64,000 bases of DNA from JAKFWF01 sp963732635 (GTDB lineage: Bacteria; Pseudomonadota; Alphaproteobacteria; Rhizobiales; Hyphomicrobiaceae): the NCBI GenBank assembly GCA_963732635.1, contig CAVTAL010000010.1, positions 124,001 to 188,000 of the forward strand, written 5' to 3'. Shown piece by piece: positions 28,251-35,978 of the stretch. A program made the position numbers and the translations under genes. The notes below the pieces were generated by a model, which worked only from the letters and a program-made list of their open reading frames with translations, was not told where the DNA came from and made no database searches. Each line of letters opens with the position of its first letter. Position 1 is the stretch's first letter.

Positions 28251-28954
28251 TTAATTTCGGATAACCATTTCCTGGCTTTCAGTTGCCGCGCCGTGCCGGG
28301 AGGCCGCGACCAGCAGCAGATACAGCACCACCGCGTTGAGGATGTGCCAGAGCGCGTGCGTTCCCGTCCGCCACCCCGGTTGTATCAGCGTGGCCGGGCA
28401 CGCCGCCATGTCGATCGAGCGGAATACCAGCGACAGTGCGAATATCGCGGCAGCCATGCTCACCGCTCGCATTGATGGGTGTTGCCGCCTGCCCGCGACG
28501 ACGGCGACGAGGATCATGGCGACCAGCGCCGGCACATAGCCCAGCGAACCATTGAAGCAGGCGCCACTCGTGACAACGCATTGAACCCGGCGATTGCACC
28601 CGCCGCCAGAAAGCAGCCGATTGCCACTGCCGCGCCGGGCCAATTCAATCCGACAAACCGTCTGAGTGCGAATACCAGATAGCCCAGCATGAAAACGCCG
28701 ATCGGGGCGACGTCGCCAAATCGCGCCCACTTGGTCGCGACTGTGTGAAATAGAAAACTGCCAATTCCGATTAGGAATACCGTGATGATGAGGAGTAGTT
28801 CCATCGCTTCGCGCCGTGACCGACGCCAATCGATCAGCGCCAATACCGCCGCGATGATAAAGGCTGCATTGGAAACCGCGTTGAGCGGCTCGGCCCAGAA
28901 GCCCGGATCACTGCCGCGCTCGCAATAGGCAAAGACTTTCTCGTTCCAGTTCAT
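28251..28954 (-). pseudogene. Alkaline-ceramidase-family membrane protein, frame shifted
   Basis: Seven-helix protein of the ceramidase (PF05875-like) family, about 233 residues when repaired. The zinc and active-site motifs are visible: GFWAEPLNAVSNAAF near the N-terminus, GIGSFLFHTVATKWARFGDV and, in the second frame, THALWHILNAVVLYLL. The frame changes at about 28560-28567 after GFNALSRVA; removing two bases there gives CFNGSLGYVPALVAMI, the expected continuation. The family hydrolyses amide bonds of ceramide-like lipids; bacterial substrates are little known. Either a sequencing insertion or a decayed gene. Confidence 0.75.
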
Positions 28955-28979
28955 GGGCGTTCTGGTTGTCGCGCCCCGA

Positions 28980-29684
28980 TCAAGAAGTCAGCCACTTCTC
29001 CAGTATCCGGTTTACCTCATCGGGCCGCTCCATCGTCGACAGATGCCCGCAGTTGGCGATCACCTCGAGCTTCGCGCCCGCAATCAGGCCCAGCATTTCT
29101 TCGTGCACCTTCACTGGCGTCAGCGCGTCCTCGGCACCGACCACGAGCACCGTCGGACATTTGATCGACTTCAGGAATTCCCGGTTGTCGGGGCGGCCAA
29201 GGATCGCCTGCTGCTGGCGGATGAAGGCATTGACGCCGATGCCGTCCGCCATCAGCAGTACCCGCGCGGTCAATTCACGATCGCCCAACCGGTCCTTGTG
29301 AACCAGGAACTTGAGCAGCATGCCCTGGACGGCGCGCACACCAATCACCCGCGCCGCACCCATCAGGACGTGACGCGTCTTCAACTGGTCGGGGCGGTCG
29401 GCGCGCGCGTTGGTGTCGAGCAGCGCGACCCGGGTGATGCGCTCGGGCGCCTGGCGCAGCATTTCGAAGGCGATGTAGCCGCCCATCGACAGCCCGGCGA
29501 GGGCAAATTTCGGCGGCGCTGCGCGCAATATCGAATGCGCGATGTCGGGCAGGTTGTCGGCGGTGGTGTGATCGGCCACCGTCACCGCCCGATCCCGGCC
29601 AAGTGCTGCGATCTGGGCAGCGAACAGGTCGGCTGAGCACAACAATCCGGGCACCAGCACGAGCGGTTCGGCGGCGGCGGTCAT
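28980..29684 (-). CDS. Alpha/beta hydrolase
   Basis: A 234-residue alpha/beta-hydrolase with LVLVPGLLCSADLFAAQIAA, the nucleophile Ser in FALAGLSMGGYIAFEMLR, acid in VVGAEDALTPVKVHEEM and His in IANCGHLSTMERPDEV. The overall pattern resembles esterases and 3-oxoadipate enol-lactonase-like enzymes; the substrate is not predictable. ATG 29682-29684 is the chosen start because the preceding 12 in-frame residues are not family-like. Confidence 0.82.
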   Translation of the reverse strand: MTAAAEPLVLVPGLLCSADLFAAQIAALGRDRAVTVADHTTADNLPDIAHSILRAAPPKFALAGLSMGGYIAFEMLRQAPERITRVALLDTNARADRPDQLKTRHVLMGAARVIGVRAVQGMLLKFLVHKDRLGDRELTARVLLMADGIGVNAFIRQQQAILGRPDNREFLKSIKCPTVLVVGAEDALTPVKVHEEMLGLIAGAKLEVIANCGHLSTMERPDEVNRILEKWLTS

Positions 29685-30016
29685 GGGGCGGCTCCAAGTT
29701 CGGTTCGTTTGATGGTTCAATACCCCATATTGGCGTTCGCTGGGCAGATTGCCTCAATTTTTCGCCGCCGAACCAGCGCCTCCCCGACCGATTTCAACAA
29801 ATTCGAGGTTTTTGTTGCATTTCACCGTCTTTTCTGTCAGGCCGCTTGTGTGCTGGGCGCAGGGGAACTTCGGTTCATTGATCCCTTTTCGGAAATCCAG
29901 CTACGTTTTTTGCCACCAATAGGCAAATACCCCTCCCCTGCGCTCGTTCTGATGCCGTGGTTCGTCACTTCAGGGCGGGCGCGTGGCTTGATAATGGGTG
30001 ATGGAGACTGCTACTT
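29685..30016. other. Intergenic region before the DEAD-box helicase
   Basis: A 332-base divergent spacer, less GC-rich than its flanks, with T-rich tracts around 29757-29840 and 29880-29915. No gene was recognised. It probably holds promoters for both neighbours and a long leader for the helicase, as is common for cold-inducible DEAD-box genes, but no specific element is identified. Confidence 0.35.
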
Positions 30017-31918
30017 TTGCAAACGAAAACCTTCGCTGAGCTTGGCCTCAGCCCCAAGGTGCTGGCCGCCGTCGAGGCTTCCGGCTACACCACGGCGACA
30101 CCGATCCAGAGTCAGGCGATCCCGGTCGCGATCTCAGGGCGCGACGTGCTCGGCATCGCGCAGACCGGCACCGGTAAGACCGCTGCCTTCGTGCTGCCGA
30201 TGATCACCCGTCTTGAGACTGGCCGCGCGCGCGCGCGCATGCCGCGCTCGCTGATCATCGCGCCGACCCGCGAACTTGCCGCCCAAGTGGCGCAGAGCTT
30301 CGAGAAATACGGCGTCAATCATAAGCTGGACGTCGCCCTGCTGATCGGCGGCACGGCGATGGACGAGCAGATCAAGAAACTCGACCGCGGCGTCGACGTG
30401 TTGATCGCCACCCCAGGCCGGCTGCTCGACCATTTCGGGCGCGGCCGCATCATGTTGATGGGCGTCGAAATCCTCGTCATCGACGAGGCCGACCGGATGC
30501 TCGACATGGGCTTCATCCCGGACATCGAGAAGATCTGCAAGCTGCTGCCGCCGCGCCGGCAGACGCTGTTCTTCTCGGCGACCATGCCGCCCGAGATCAC
30601 ACGTCTCGTCGACCAGTTCCTCAATAACCCGGAACGGATCGAAGTTGCGCCGCCGGCGACGACCGCGAAGACCATCACGCAGCTGTTCAAGTTCTGCCCG
30701 GAGCCCGAGGATTTTGCCAAGCGCGAGGTTCTGCGCGAACTGATCAAGACCGAGAACGTCAAGAACGCGATCATCTTCTGCAATCGCAAGCGTGACGTCG
30801 CGATTTTGCTCAAGTCCCTGCAGAAGCACGGTTTCAACGCCGGTGCCCTGCATGGCGACATGGAACAGTCACAGCGGACGGCGACGCTCGACGCGTTCCG
30901 TGCCGGCAGCATCCAACTGCTGGCGGCCAGCGACGTTGCCGCACGCGGACTCGATATCCCCGATGTCAGCCACGTGTTCAACTTCGACGTGCCGTGGGCC
31001 GGCGACGACTATGTCCATCGCATTGGCCGTACCGGTCGTGCGGGTCGCGAGGGACGTGCCCTGTCGCTGGTTTCGGCCGACGATTTGCGGTTGCTCAAGG
31101 ATATCGAGAAGCAAACCGGCGAGGCACCGGCCTGGATCGGTGATGCGCCGACCGAGCAGGACATTGCCGATAGTTCGAAGAAGAAGCGTCGCGGTCGGAT
31201 GGCCAGCAGCCGCGGCGAGGAACGTGGTGGCGACCGCCGTGGCGGCCGTGATCGCGATCGTCGTCCCGAACGCGGCCGGCCGAGCGAGAGTGCTCGTCCC
31301 GAGCGGGCTCCACGCGTGGCAACTGCGGCCGGCGCTGTTCCCGAATCGGTCGAAACCATCGGTTCCGAGGCGCCCTCCGAGCGCGCAGCGGCGGAGCGGG
31401 TACCGGCTCAGCGCCGTGAAGGTGGTCGTCCACCGCGCCGCGAACGTCCGCCACGCCGTGAAGACGGTCAACCCGTGGACGCCCGTCGCGAAGCACCGCG
31501 ACAGGAACCACGTCGCGAGCCTAGCCCGCGTCGGGATGCGCCGAAGGATCAGCCGAGCCGTGAGGTTCGGCGTGCCGAGACATCCGACCAGCCGGTGGTC
31601 CGGGACTGGCCGGTCACCAACCTCGACGAGCAGACCCAGCCAAGGCAGCCGCGCGAGCGGCGGCCCGATCGGGACCGCCCGGAGCGCAATCGCGATGAGC
31701 GGCCGCGCGATCAGCAGGCGGCCGCACCAACCCGTGGCGAACGACCACCGCGCGCCCCGGAAACGGGACGCCAGGACCGGCCGCCACAGCAGCGCGAACC
31801 GCGTGAACGTCGGCCGCAGCGGCCGGACCGCGAAGACCGTGGCGCGCCGACCGGCTTTGCCGACAACGTGCCGGCGTTCCTGCGTAAGCCGGTGAAAGCC
31901 AAGGCCGCCAACGATTGA
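30017..31918 (+). CDS. DEAD-box ATP-dependent RNA helicase
   Basis: A 633-residue RhlE-type RNA helicase acting in RNA decay or ribosome assembly. Motifs in order: Q motif ATPIQSQAIPVA, Walker A AQTGTGKT (residues 48-55), PTRELAAQV, TPGRLLDHF, VIDEADRMLDMGF (DEAD at 156-159), FFSATM, and HRIGRTGRAGREG. From about residue 385 a ~245-residue Arg/Pro/Glu/Asp-rich disordered tail follows, likely for RNA binding, ending NVPAFLRKPVKAKAAND. The start is TTG at 30017, with GGAG 10 bases upstream. Confidence 0.93.
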   Translation: MQTKTFAELGLSPKVLAAVEASGYTTATPIQSQAIPVAISGRDVLGIAQTGTGKTAAFVLPMITRLETGRARARMPRSLIIAPTRELAAQVAQSFEKYGVNHKLDVALLIGGTAMDEQIKKLDRGVDVLIATPGRLLDHFGRGRIMLMGVEILVIDEADRMLDMGFIPDIEKICKLLPPRRQTLFFSATMPPEITRLVDQFLNNPERIEVAPPATTAKTITQLFKFCPEPEDFAKREVLRELIKTENVKNAIIFCNRKRDVAILLKSLQKHGFNAGALHGDMEQSQRTATLDAFRAGSIQLLAASDVAARGLDIPDVSHVFNFDVPWAGDDYVHRIGRTGRAGREGRALSLVSADDLRLLKDIEKQTGEAPAWIGDAPTEQDIADSSKKKRRGRMASSRGEERGGDRRGGRDRDRRPERGRPSESARPERAPRVATAAGAVPESVETIGSEAPSERAAAERVPAQRREGGRPPRRERPPRREDGQPVDARREAPRQEPRREPSPRRDAPKDQPSREVRRAETSDQPVVRDWPVTNLDEQTQPRQPRERRPDRDRPERNRDERPRDQQAAAPTRGERPPRAPETGRQDRPPQQREPRERRPQRPDREDRGAPTGFADNVPAFLRKPVKAKAAND

Positions 31919-31936
31919 TGGCCTCGATAGTCCGAG

Positions 31937-31977
31937 GGCGCAGTGACCTACGGGGCACTGCGCCTTTTGCGTTTTTG
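31937..31977 (+). terminator. Intrinsic terminator after the helicase gene
   Basis: GGCGCAGTG (31937-31945) pairs with CACTGCGCC (31956-31964), followed by TTTTGCGTTTTT. It lies 18 bases after the helicase stop and before serA. Confidence 0.85.
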
Positions 31978-32019
31978 TGCCACTAACCCGGCATCCATCG
32001 AATTCGGAGTGACTGCCCC

Positions 32020-33267
32020 ATGCCGAAGGCCCTGTCGCGCGCCAAGGACCAGATCAAGATCCTGCTGTTGGAAGGGATCTCGGACACCGCGGTCAACGTC
32101 CTGACAGGGGCCGGCTACACCAACATCGACCGCCGCTCGACTGCGCTTGACGGCACGGAACTACGCGCCGCGCTGCAAGGCGTCAGCATGCTGGGCATCC
32201 GCTCGCGTACCCAACTCGATGCGGCGGCGATGGACGGCGTCCGGTCACTGATCGCGGTTGGCTGCTTCTCGGTTGGCACCAACCAGGTCGATCTTGGCGC
32301 CACCCGCACCATGGGCATCCCGGTGTTCAATGCGCCGTTCTCCAACACCCGCAGCGTGGCCGAACTCACCATTGCGGAAATCGTGATGCTGTTCCGTCGC
32401 ATTTTTCCGAAATCCCAGGCTGCCCATCGCGGTGGCTGGGACAAGAGCGCGGTCGGTTCGAACGAGGTGCGCGGCAAGACGCTCGGCATCGTTGGCTATG
32501 GCAATATCGGCAGCCAATTGTCGAATATCGCCGAGGCGCTGGGCATGCGGGTGATCTACTACGACCACACCGACAAGCTCAGGCATGGCAACGTCGAGCC
32601 GACGACGACGCTGGCCGAGTTGCTAGCCAGGGCCGACGTCGTCAGCCTGCACGTTCCCGAAACACCGGCGACCCAGGGCATGATCGGTGCAAGCCAGTTC
32701 GCCGCCATGAAGCGGGGCGCCTATCTGATCAACAACTCGCGCGGCACGGTGGTCGATCTCGATGCGCTGGCCGCCGCGATCACATCCGGCCATCTCGCGG
32801 GGGCGGCAATCGACGTATTCCCGGTCGAGCCGTCGTCGAACAAGGAGGCATTCGCGTCGCCACTGCAGGGGCTCGATAATGTCATTCTGACGCCGCATGT
32901 CGGCGGTTCGACCGAGGAAGCACAGGAGCGCATTGGCGCCGAGGTTGCCCGCAAGTTCGTCGAGTACTCGGATGTCGGCTCGACCACGGGCGCCGTCAAC
33001 TTCCCGCAGGTGCAGTTATCCCCCAGGCCAGCCGGAACGCGGTTCATCCAGGTACAGCGCAATCTTCCCGGCGAGCTCGGCCGGCTCAACCGCATATTCG
33101 CCGAGCACAAGGTCAATATCGCGGCCCAGAGCTACCAGACCGACGGCGACCTCGGCTATGTCGTGCTCGACGCGGAAGGCGCGGTGGCTGATGCTGGCGA
33201 CATTCTCGGTCGAATCCGTGAACTAGACGGCACGATCAGAGCCCGGATACTGCATCGGCGGGCGTGA
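32020..33267 (+). CDS. serA: D-3-phosphoglycerate dehydrogenase
   Basis: First enzyme of serine synthesis, 415 residues, about the length of E. coli SerA. Substrate-binding region: LLLEGISDTAVNVL, IRSRTQLD and VAELTIAEIVMLFRR. NAD domain: GKTLGIVGYGNIGSQLSNIA, catalytic Arg in INNSRGTVVDLDAL, Glu in DVFPVEPSS and His in LTPHVGGSTEEAQ. A C-terminal ACT domain (RNLPGELGRLNRIFAEHKVN) gives serine feedback inhibition. It stands alone after the helicase terminator. Confidence 0.95.
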   Translation: MPKALSRAKDQIKILLLEGISDTAVNVLTGAGYTNIDRRSTALDGTELRAALQGVSMLGIRSRTQLDAAAMDGVRSLIAVGCFSVGTNQVDLGATRTMGIPVFNAPFSNTRSVAELTIAEIVMLFRRIFPKSQAAHRGGWDKSAVGSNEVRGKTLGIVGYGNIGSQLSNIAEALGMRVIYYDHTDKLRHGNVEPTTTLAELLARADVVSLHVPETPATQGMIGASQFAAMKRGAYLINNSRGTVVDLDALAAAITSGHLAGAAIDVFPVEPSSNKEAFASPLQGLDNVILTPHVGGSTEEAQERIGAEVARKFVEYSDVGSTTGAVNFPQVQLSPRPAGTRFIQVQRNLPGELGRLNRIFAEHKVNIAAQSYQTDGDLGYVVLDAEGAVADAGDILGRIRELDGTIRARILHRRA

Positions 33268-33276
33268 TCCTGTTGG

Positions 33277-34053
33277 CTATGGCCGGACGAAGAAGCGGAA
33301 GCCCTTGCCGAACCTCGCCCGCAGGCGCCAGGGCACCATGCGGCCAAGCCGGATGAGCCACAATAGCTGCCAAGGGAAGGCGATGAACGTGCGTCCCCGA
33401 TCGAGACCGCGTTTGATAATTGCCGCCGCGGCCTGCGGCGTCAGCAGCAGTGGCAGGGCGCCGACGTGGTGTTCCACTTGTGCCGTCGCGATGTGGCCCG
33501 GATAGACGAGCGCCACCCTAACCCCTTCTGGCAAAAGGTATTCCCGCAGTGCTTCGCCATATGCCATGGCGCCGGCCTTGCTGGCGCTGTAGGCGGGCGC
33601 ATCAGCCAGAGGTTGCAAGGCGGCGAGCGACCCAATCAGTGCGATCGTGCCTTTCCCCCGCTTGCGCATTCCGGGCAGAACCGCGTTCACTGTCGAGATT
33701 AGACCGAGCAGGTTGGTGTCAACCTGAGCCTCGATGCCGGGCATCGTTTCCATTTGGCCGGCAGGGCCATGGCCGTCGAATACCCCTGCATTAACTATAA
33801 TTAGGTCTATCGGTCGCACCCGCTCCCATTCCGCCAATCCAGTTACCATGTTGGTGTAGTCGGTCACGTCGGTAACCAAGACTTCGACTGACGCTCCGGC
33901 TGAACGGCATTGCTCTGCTATATTCAGCAACCGAGGCCGGGATCGTCCGATCAATCCTAGGTGAATACCGGGCGCGGCGTAAGCCATTGCTAGTGCTGCG
34001 CCTAAACCGGCGCTGGCCCCAGTGATGGCAATTGAGACCGGCGATTTTGGCAT
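33277..34053 (-). CDS. Short-chain dehydrogenase (RkpH-like)
   Basis: A 258-residue classical SDR: ITGASAGLGAALAMAYA for the cofactor, IIVNAGVFDG, catalytic IGSLAA and YSASKAGAMAYGEALREYL. The C-terminus ends in a hydrophobic, basic segment (FPWQLLWLIRLGRMVPWRLR), suggesting membrane association. It is divergent from an alpha-oxoamine synthase gene; the pairing resembles rhizobial rkpG/rkpH and also the condensing/reducing pair of sphingoid-base synthesis. ATG 34051-34053 is used because the preceding residues are not SDR-like. Confidence 0.83.
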   Translation of the reverse strand: MPKSPVSIAITGASAGLGAALAMAYAAPGIHLGLIGRSRPRLLNIAEQCRSAGASVEVLVTDVTDYTNMVTGLAEWERVRPIDLIIVNAGVFDGHGPAGQMETMPGIEAQVDTNLLGLISTVNAVLPGMRKRGKGTIALIGSLAALQPLADAPAYSASKAGAMAYGEALREYLLPEGVRVALVYPGHIATAQVEHHVGALPLLLTPQAAAAIIKRGLDRGRTFIAFPWQLLWLIRLGRMVPWRLRARFGKGFRFFVRP

Positions 34054-34235
34054 ATGAGCAAGCCTGTTACCAATCGTGGGGTTGACTTGAATGCAATAAA
34101 CTACTTGAAGCACGCTACGTTAGCCCTTCATATAACGAAGTTTATTCCGACAATAATAAGTCGGGCATGTCAGTGAAATCGATCGTCACCAGCAAAAGCT
34201 CGGCGTGATGTCAGCAATCCAGGGGTAAGAGTTCG
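34054..34235. promoter_or_regulatory. Divergent promoter region, SDR and oxoamine synthase
   Basis: An AT-rich 182-base spacer between two divergent genes. It contains a small inverted repeat CCGAC-AATAATAA-GTCGG at 34147-34164, a possible regulator site. No confident -35/-10 pair was assigned. Confidence 0.35.
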
Positions 34236-35612
34236 ATGTCGTCGCAACACAGTCGCAAAGAAGATAACGTCTCCACGACTTCGGTGTCGACGATTTCGAA
34301 GGTCGCAATCGCCGCGGTCAAGCGGTGGTATCACGCCCGCCCGCTACCGACGCACAATGCGGATGGCCGCCGCACGCCGACGTTCGCCGAGTTGCCAACT
34401 TATCGCTCGATCGCCAAGTACCGCGAATACCAGAAGATGTTTGGTCTGAAGGACCCCTTCTTCCAGGTCCACGAGGAGCGCTCCGGCGCCAAGGCACGGA
34501 TCGGCGCCGACAGCTACATCAATTTCGCCTCGTATGACTATCTGGGCTTGAACCAGCACCCGGACGTCGCCGCCGCTGCGATCGCCGCCACCAAGCAGTA
34601 CGGCACGTCTGTCTCGGCCAGCCGGCTTGTCGCCGGCGAGCGTCCGGTCCATGCCGAACTCGAGGCGGCGCTGGCCAAGTTCTACGAAACCGAAGACGCC
34701 TTGGTCTACGTCAGCGGCCACGCCACCAACGTGTCGGCGATCTCGACCATCGTCGGTCCAAAGGATATCATCTTCTACGACAGCTTCATCCACAACAGCG
34801 CCACCACCGGCGCCAAGTTGTCGGGCGCCAAGCTCGTCCCCTTCAACCACAATGATCCCGACGACCTTGAGATCAAGCTCGCCGAGCACCGCGAGAACCA
34901 CACCTTCGCGCTGGTGCTGATGGAGGGGCTCTATTCGATGGACGGCGACGTGCCGGACCTCGCCCGCTTCATCGAGGTCAAGCAGCGCTACGGCGCCTGG
35001 CTGATGGTCGACGAGGCGCACGGTATCGGTGTTCTCGGCGAGACCGGACATGGCATTGCCGAACACTGCGGCGTTGATCCGCGTGACGTCGATATCTGGA
35101 TGGGCACGCTGTCGAAGACCCTGTCGTCCTGCGGCGGCTACATCTGCGGCACGCGCGAATTGATCGACGTGCTGAAGTACCAGTCACCCGGCTTTGTTTA
35201 CTCTGTCGGCCTGCCAGCCGCCTCGACGGCTGCGGCGTTGAAGTCGTTGGAAGTCCTGCAGCGCAGCCCGGACCGGGTGAAGCGGCTGCAGGAGAACGGC
35301 CAATTCTTCCTCGCCGAGTGCAAGGCGCTGGGCCTCGATACCGGCGTGTCGGACGGCTACGCGGTCGTGCCGGTAATCGTCGGTGACCCGGTATTGGCGA
35401 TCCGGTTGACCGATCGCCTGTTTCAGCGTGGCGTCAACGCCCTGCCGATCATTCATCCGGCTGTGCAGCTCAAAACCGATCGCGTTCGCTATTTCATCAC
35501 GTCCGAGCACACCCGCGACCAATTGAGCTATGCCGCGCGCGTGACCCGCGAGGAACTCGATCTGCTGGCCAACAAGGGCCGCCATTCGTTGCGCGCCAAG
35601 GCAGCCGAATAA
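34236..35612 (+). CDS. Alpha-oxoamine synthase family enzyme (RkpG/BioF-like)
   Basis: A 458-residue PLP enzyme of the family that joins an amino acid to an acyl thioester with loss of CO2 (BioF, KBL, ALAS, serine palmitoyltransferase). Motifs: NFASYDYLGLNQHPDV, GTSVSASRLVAGERPVHAEL, LVYVSGHATNVSAI, MVDEAHGIGVLG and the PLP lysine in MGTLSKTLSSCGGYICG. An N-terminal ~70-residue extension with a basic amphipathic segment is longer than in BioF. With the divergent SDR this suggests lipid or polysaccharide-anchor synthesis; the product is not predictable. Confidence 0.85.
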   Translation: MSSQHSRKEDNVSTTSVSTISKVAIAAVKRWYHARPLPTHNADGRRTPTFAELPTYRSIAKYREYQKMFGLKDPFFQVHEERSGAKARIGADSYINFASYDYLGLNQHPDVAAAAIAATKQYGTSVSASRLVAGERPVHAELEAALAKFYETEDALVYVSGHATNVSAISTIVGPKDIIFYDSFIHNSATTGAKLSGAKLVPFNHNDPDDLEIKLAEHRENHTFALVLMEGLYSMDGDVPDLARFIEVKQRYGAWLMVDEAHGIGVLGETGHGIAEHCGVDPRDVDIWMGTLSKTLSSCGGYICGTRELIDVLKYQSPGFVYSVGLPAASTAAALKSLEVLQRSPDRVKRLQENGQFFLAECKALGLDTGVSDGYAVVPVIVGDPVLAIRLTDRLFQRGVNALPIIHPAVQLKTDRVRYFITSEHTRDQLSYAARVTREELDLLANKGRHSLRAKAAE

Positions 35613-35640
35613 ACGATCCAAGCCGCGATATTCGAACCAT

Positions 35641-35700
35641 ATCGAGCCGACGATTGAGCTGCCCGTAAGGGTGCCTCGGTCGTCGGCTCGATGCTTTTGG
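35641..35700 (+). terminator. Intrinsic terminator after the oxoamine synthase gene
   Basis: ATCGAGCCGACGA (35641-35653) pairs perfectly with TCGTCGGCTCGAT (35680-35692), followed by GCTTTTGGG. It lies about 30 bases after the stop. Confidence 0.75.
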
Positions 35701-35978
35701 GCCGACCGTTGGCAATCATGTCGCGCCCATGGCGCGTTTGCGACAATTCGCATCGCCATGACCGTACTTCCCTGCCAGCCGATCTGTCGCTAGACAGTGC
35801 GTTAATCAACTCGCCAATGCCGCAATGGTGACATTGGCTGGTGGCTTCGATGACTGTTTGCGCGACTCGCGCAGGGGGACTGGGGACAAGAAGTCTGCGG
35901 CGACATTGGCGCCCCCTTTGGGTGGCGAGCCAACCGGCGCCTTTGGCTACAAACTCGCTTTTTGGAGATCGCCTCGCC
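35701..35978. other. Intergenic region before the MscS-type gene
   Basis: Together with the terminator this forms a 366-base gap. An open frame on the plus strand from 35841 joins the channel gene but its residues look non-coding (no signal peptide or family similarity). No other element was recognised. Confidence 0.35.

Noticed and set aside
34115..34150. Sequence resembling a loxP arm (ATAACGAAGTTTAT)
   Set aside because: Only one imperfect arm is present, without the inverted partner at 8-bp spacing; the region is simply AT-rich.
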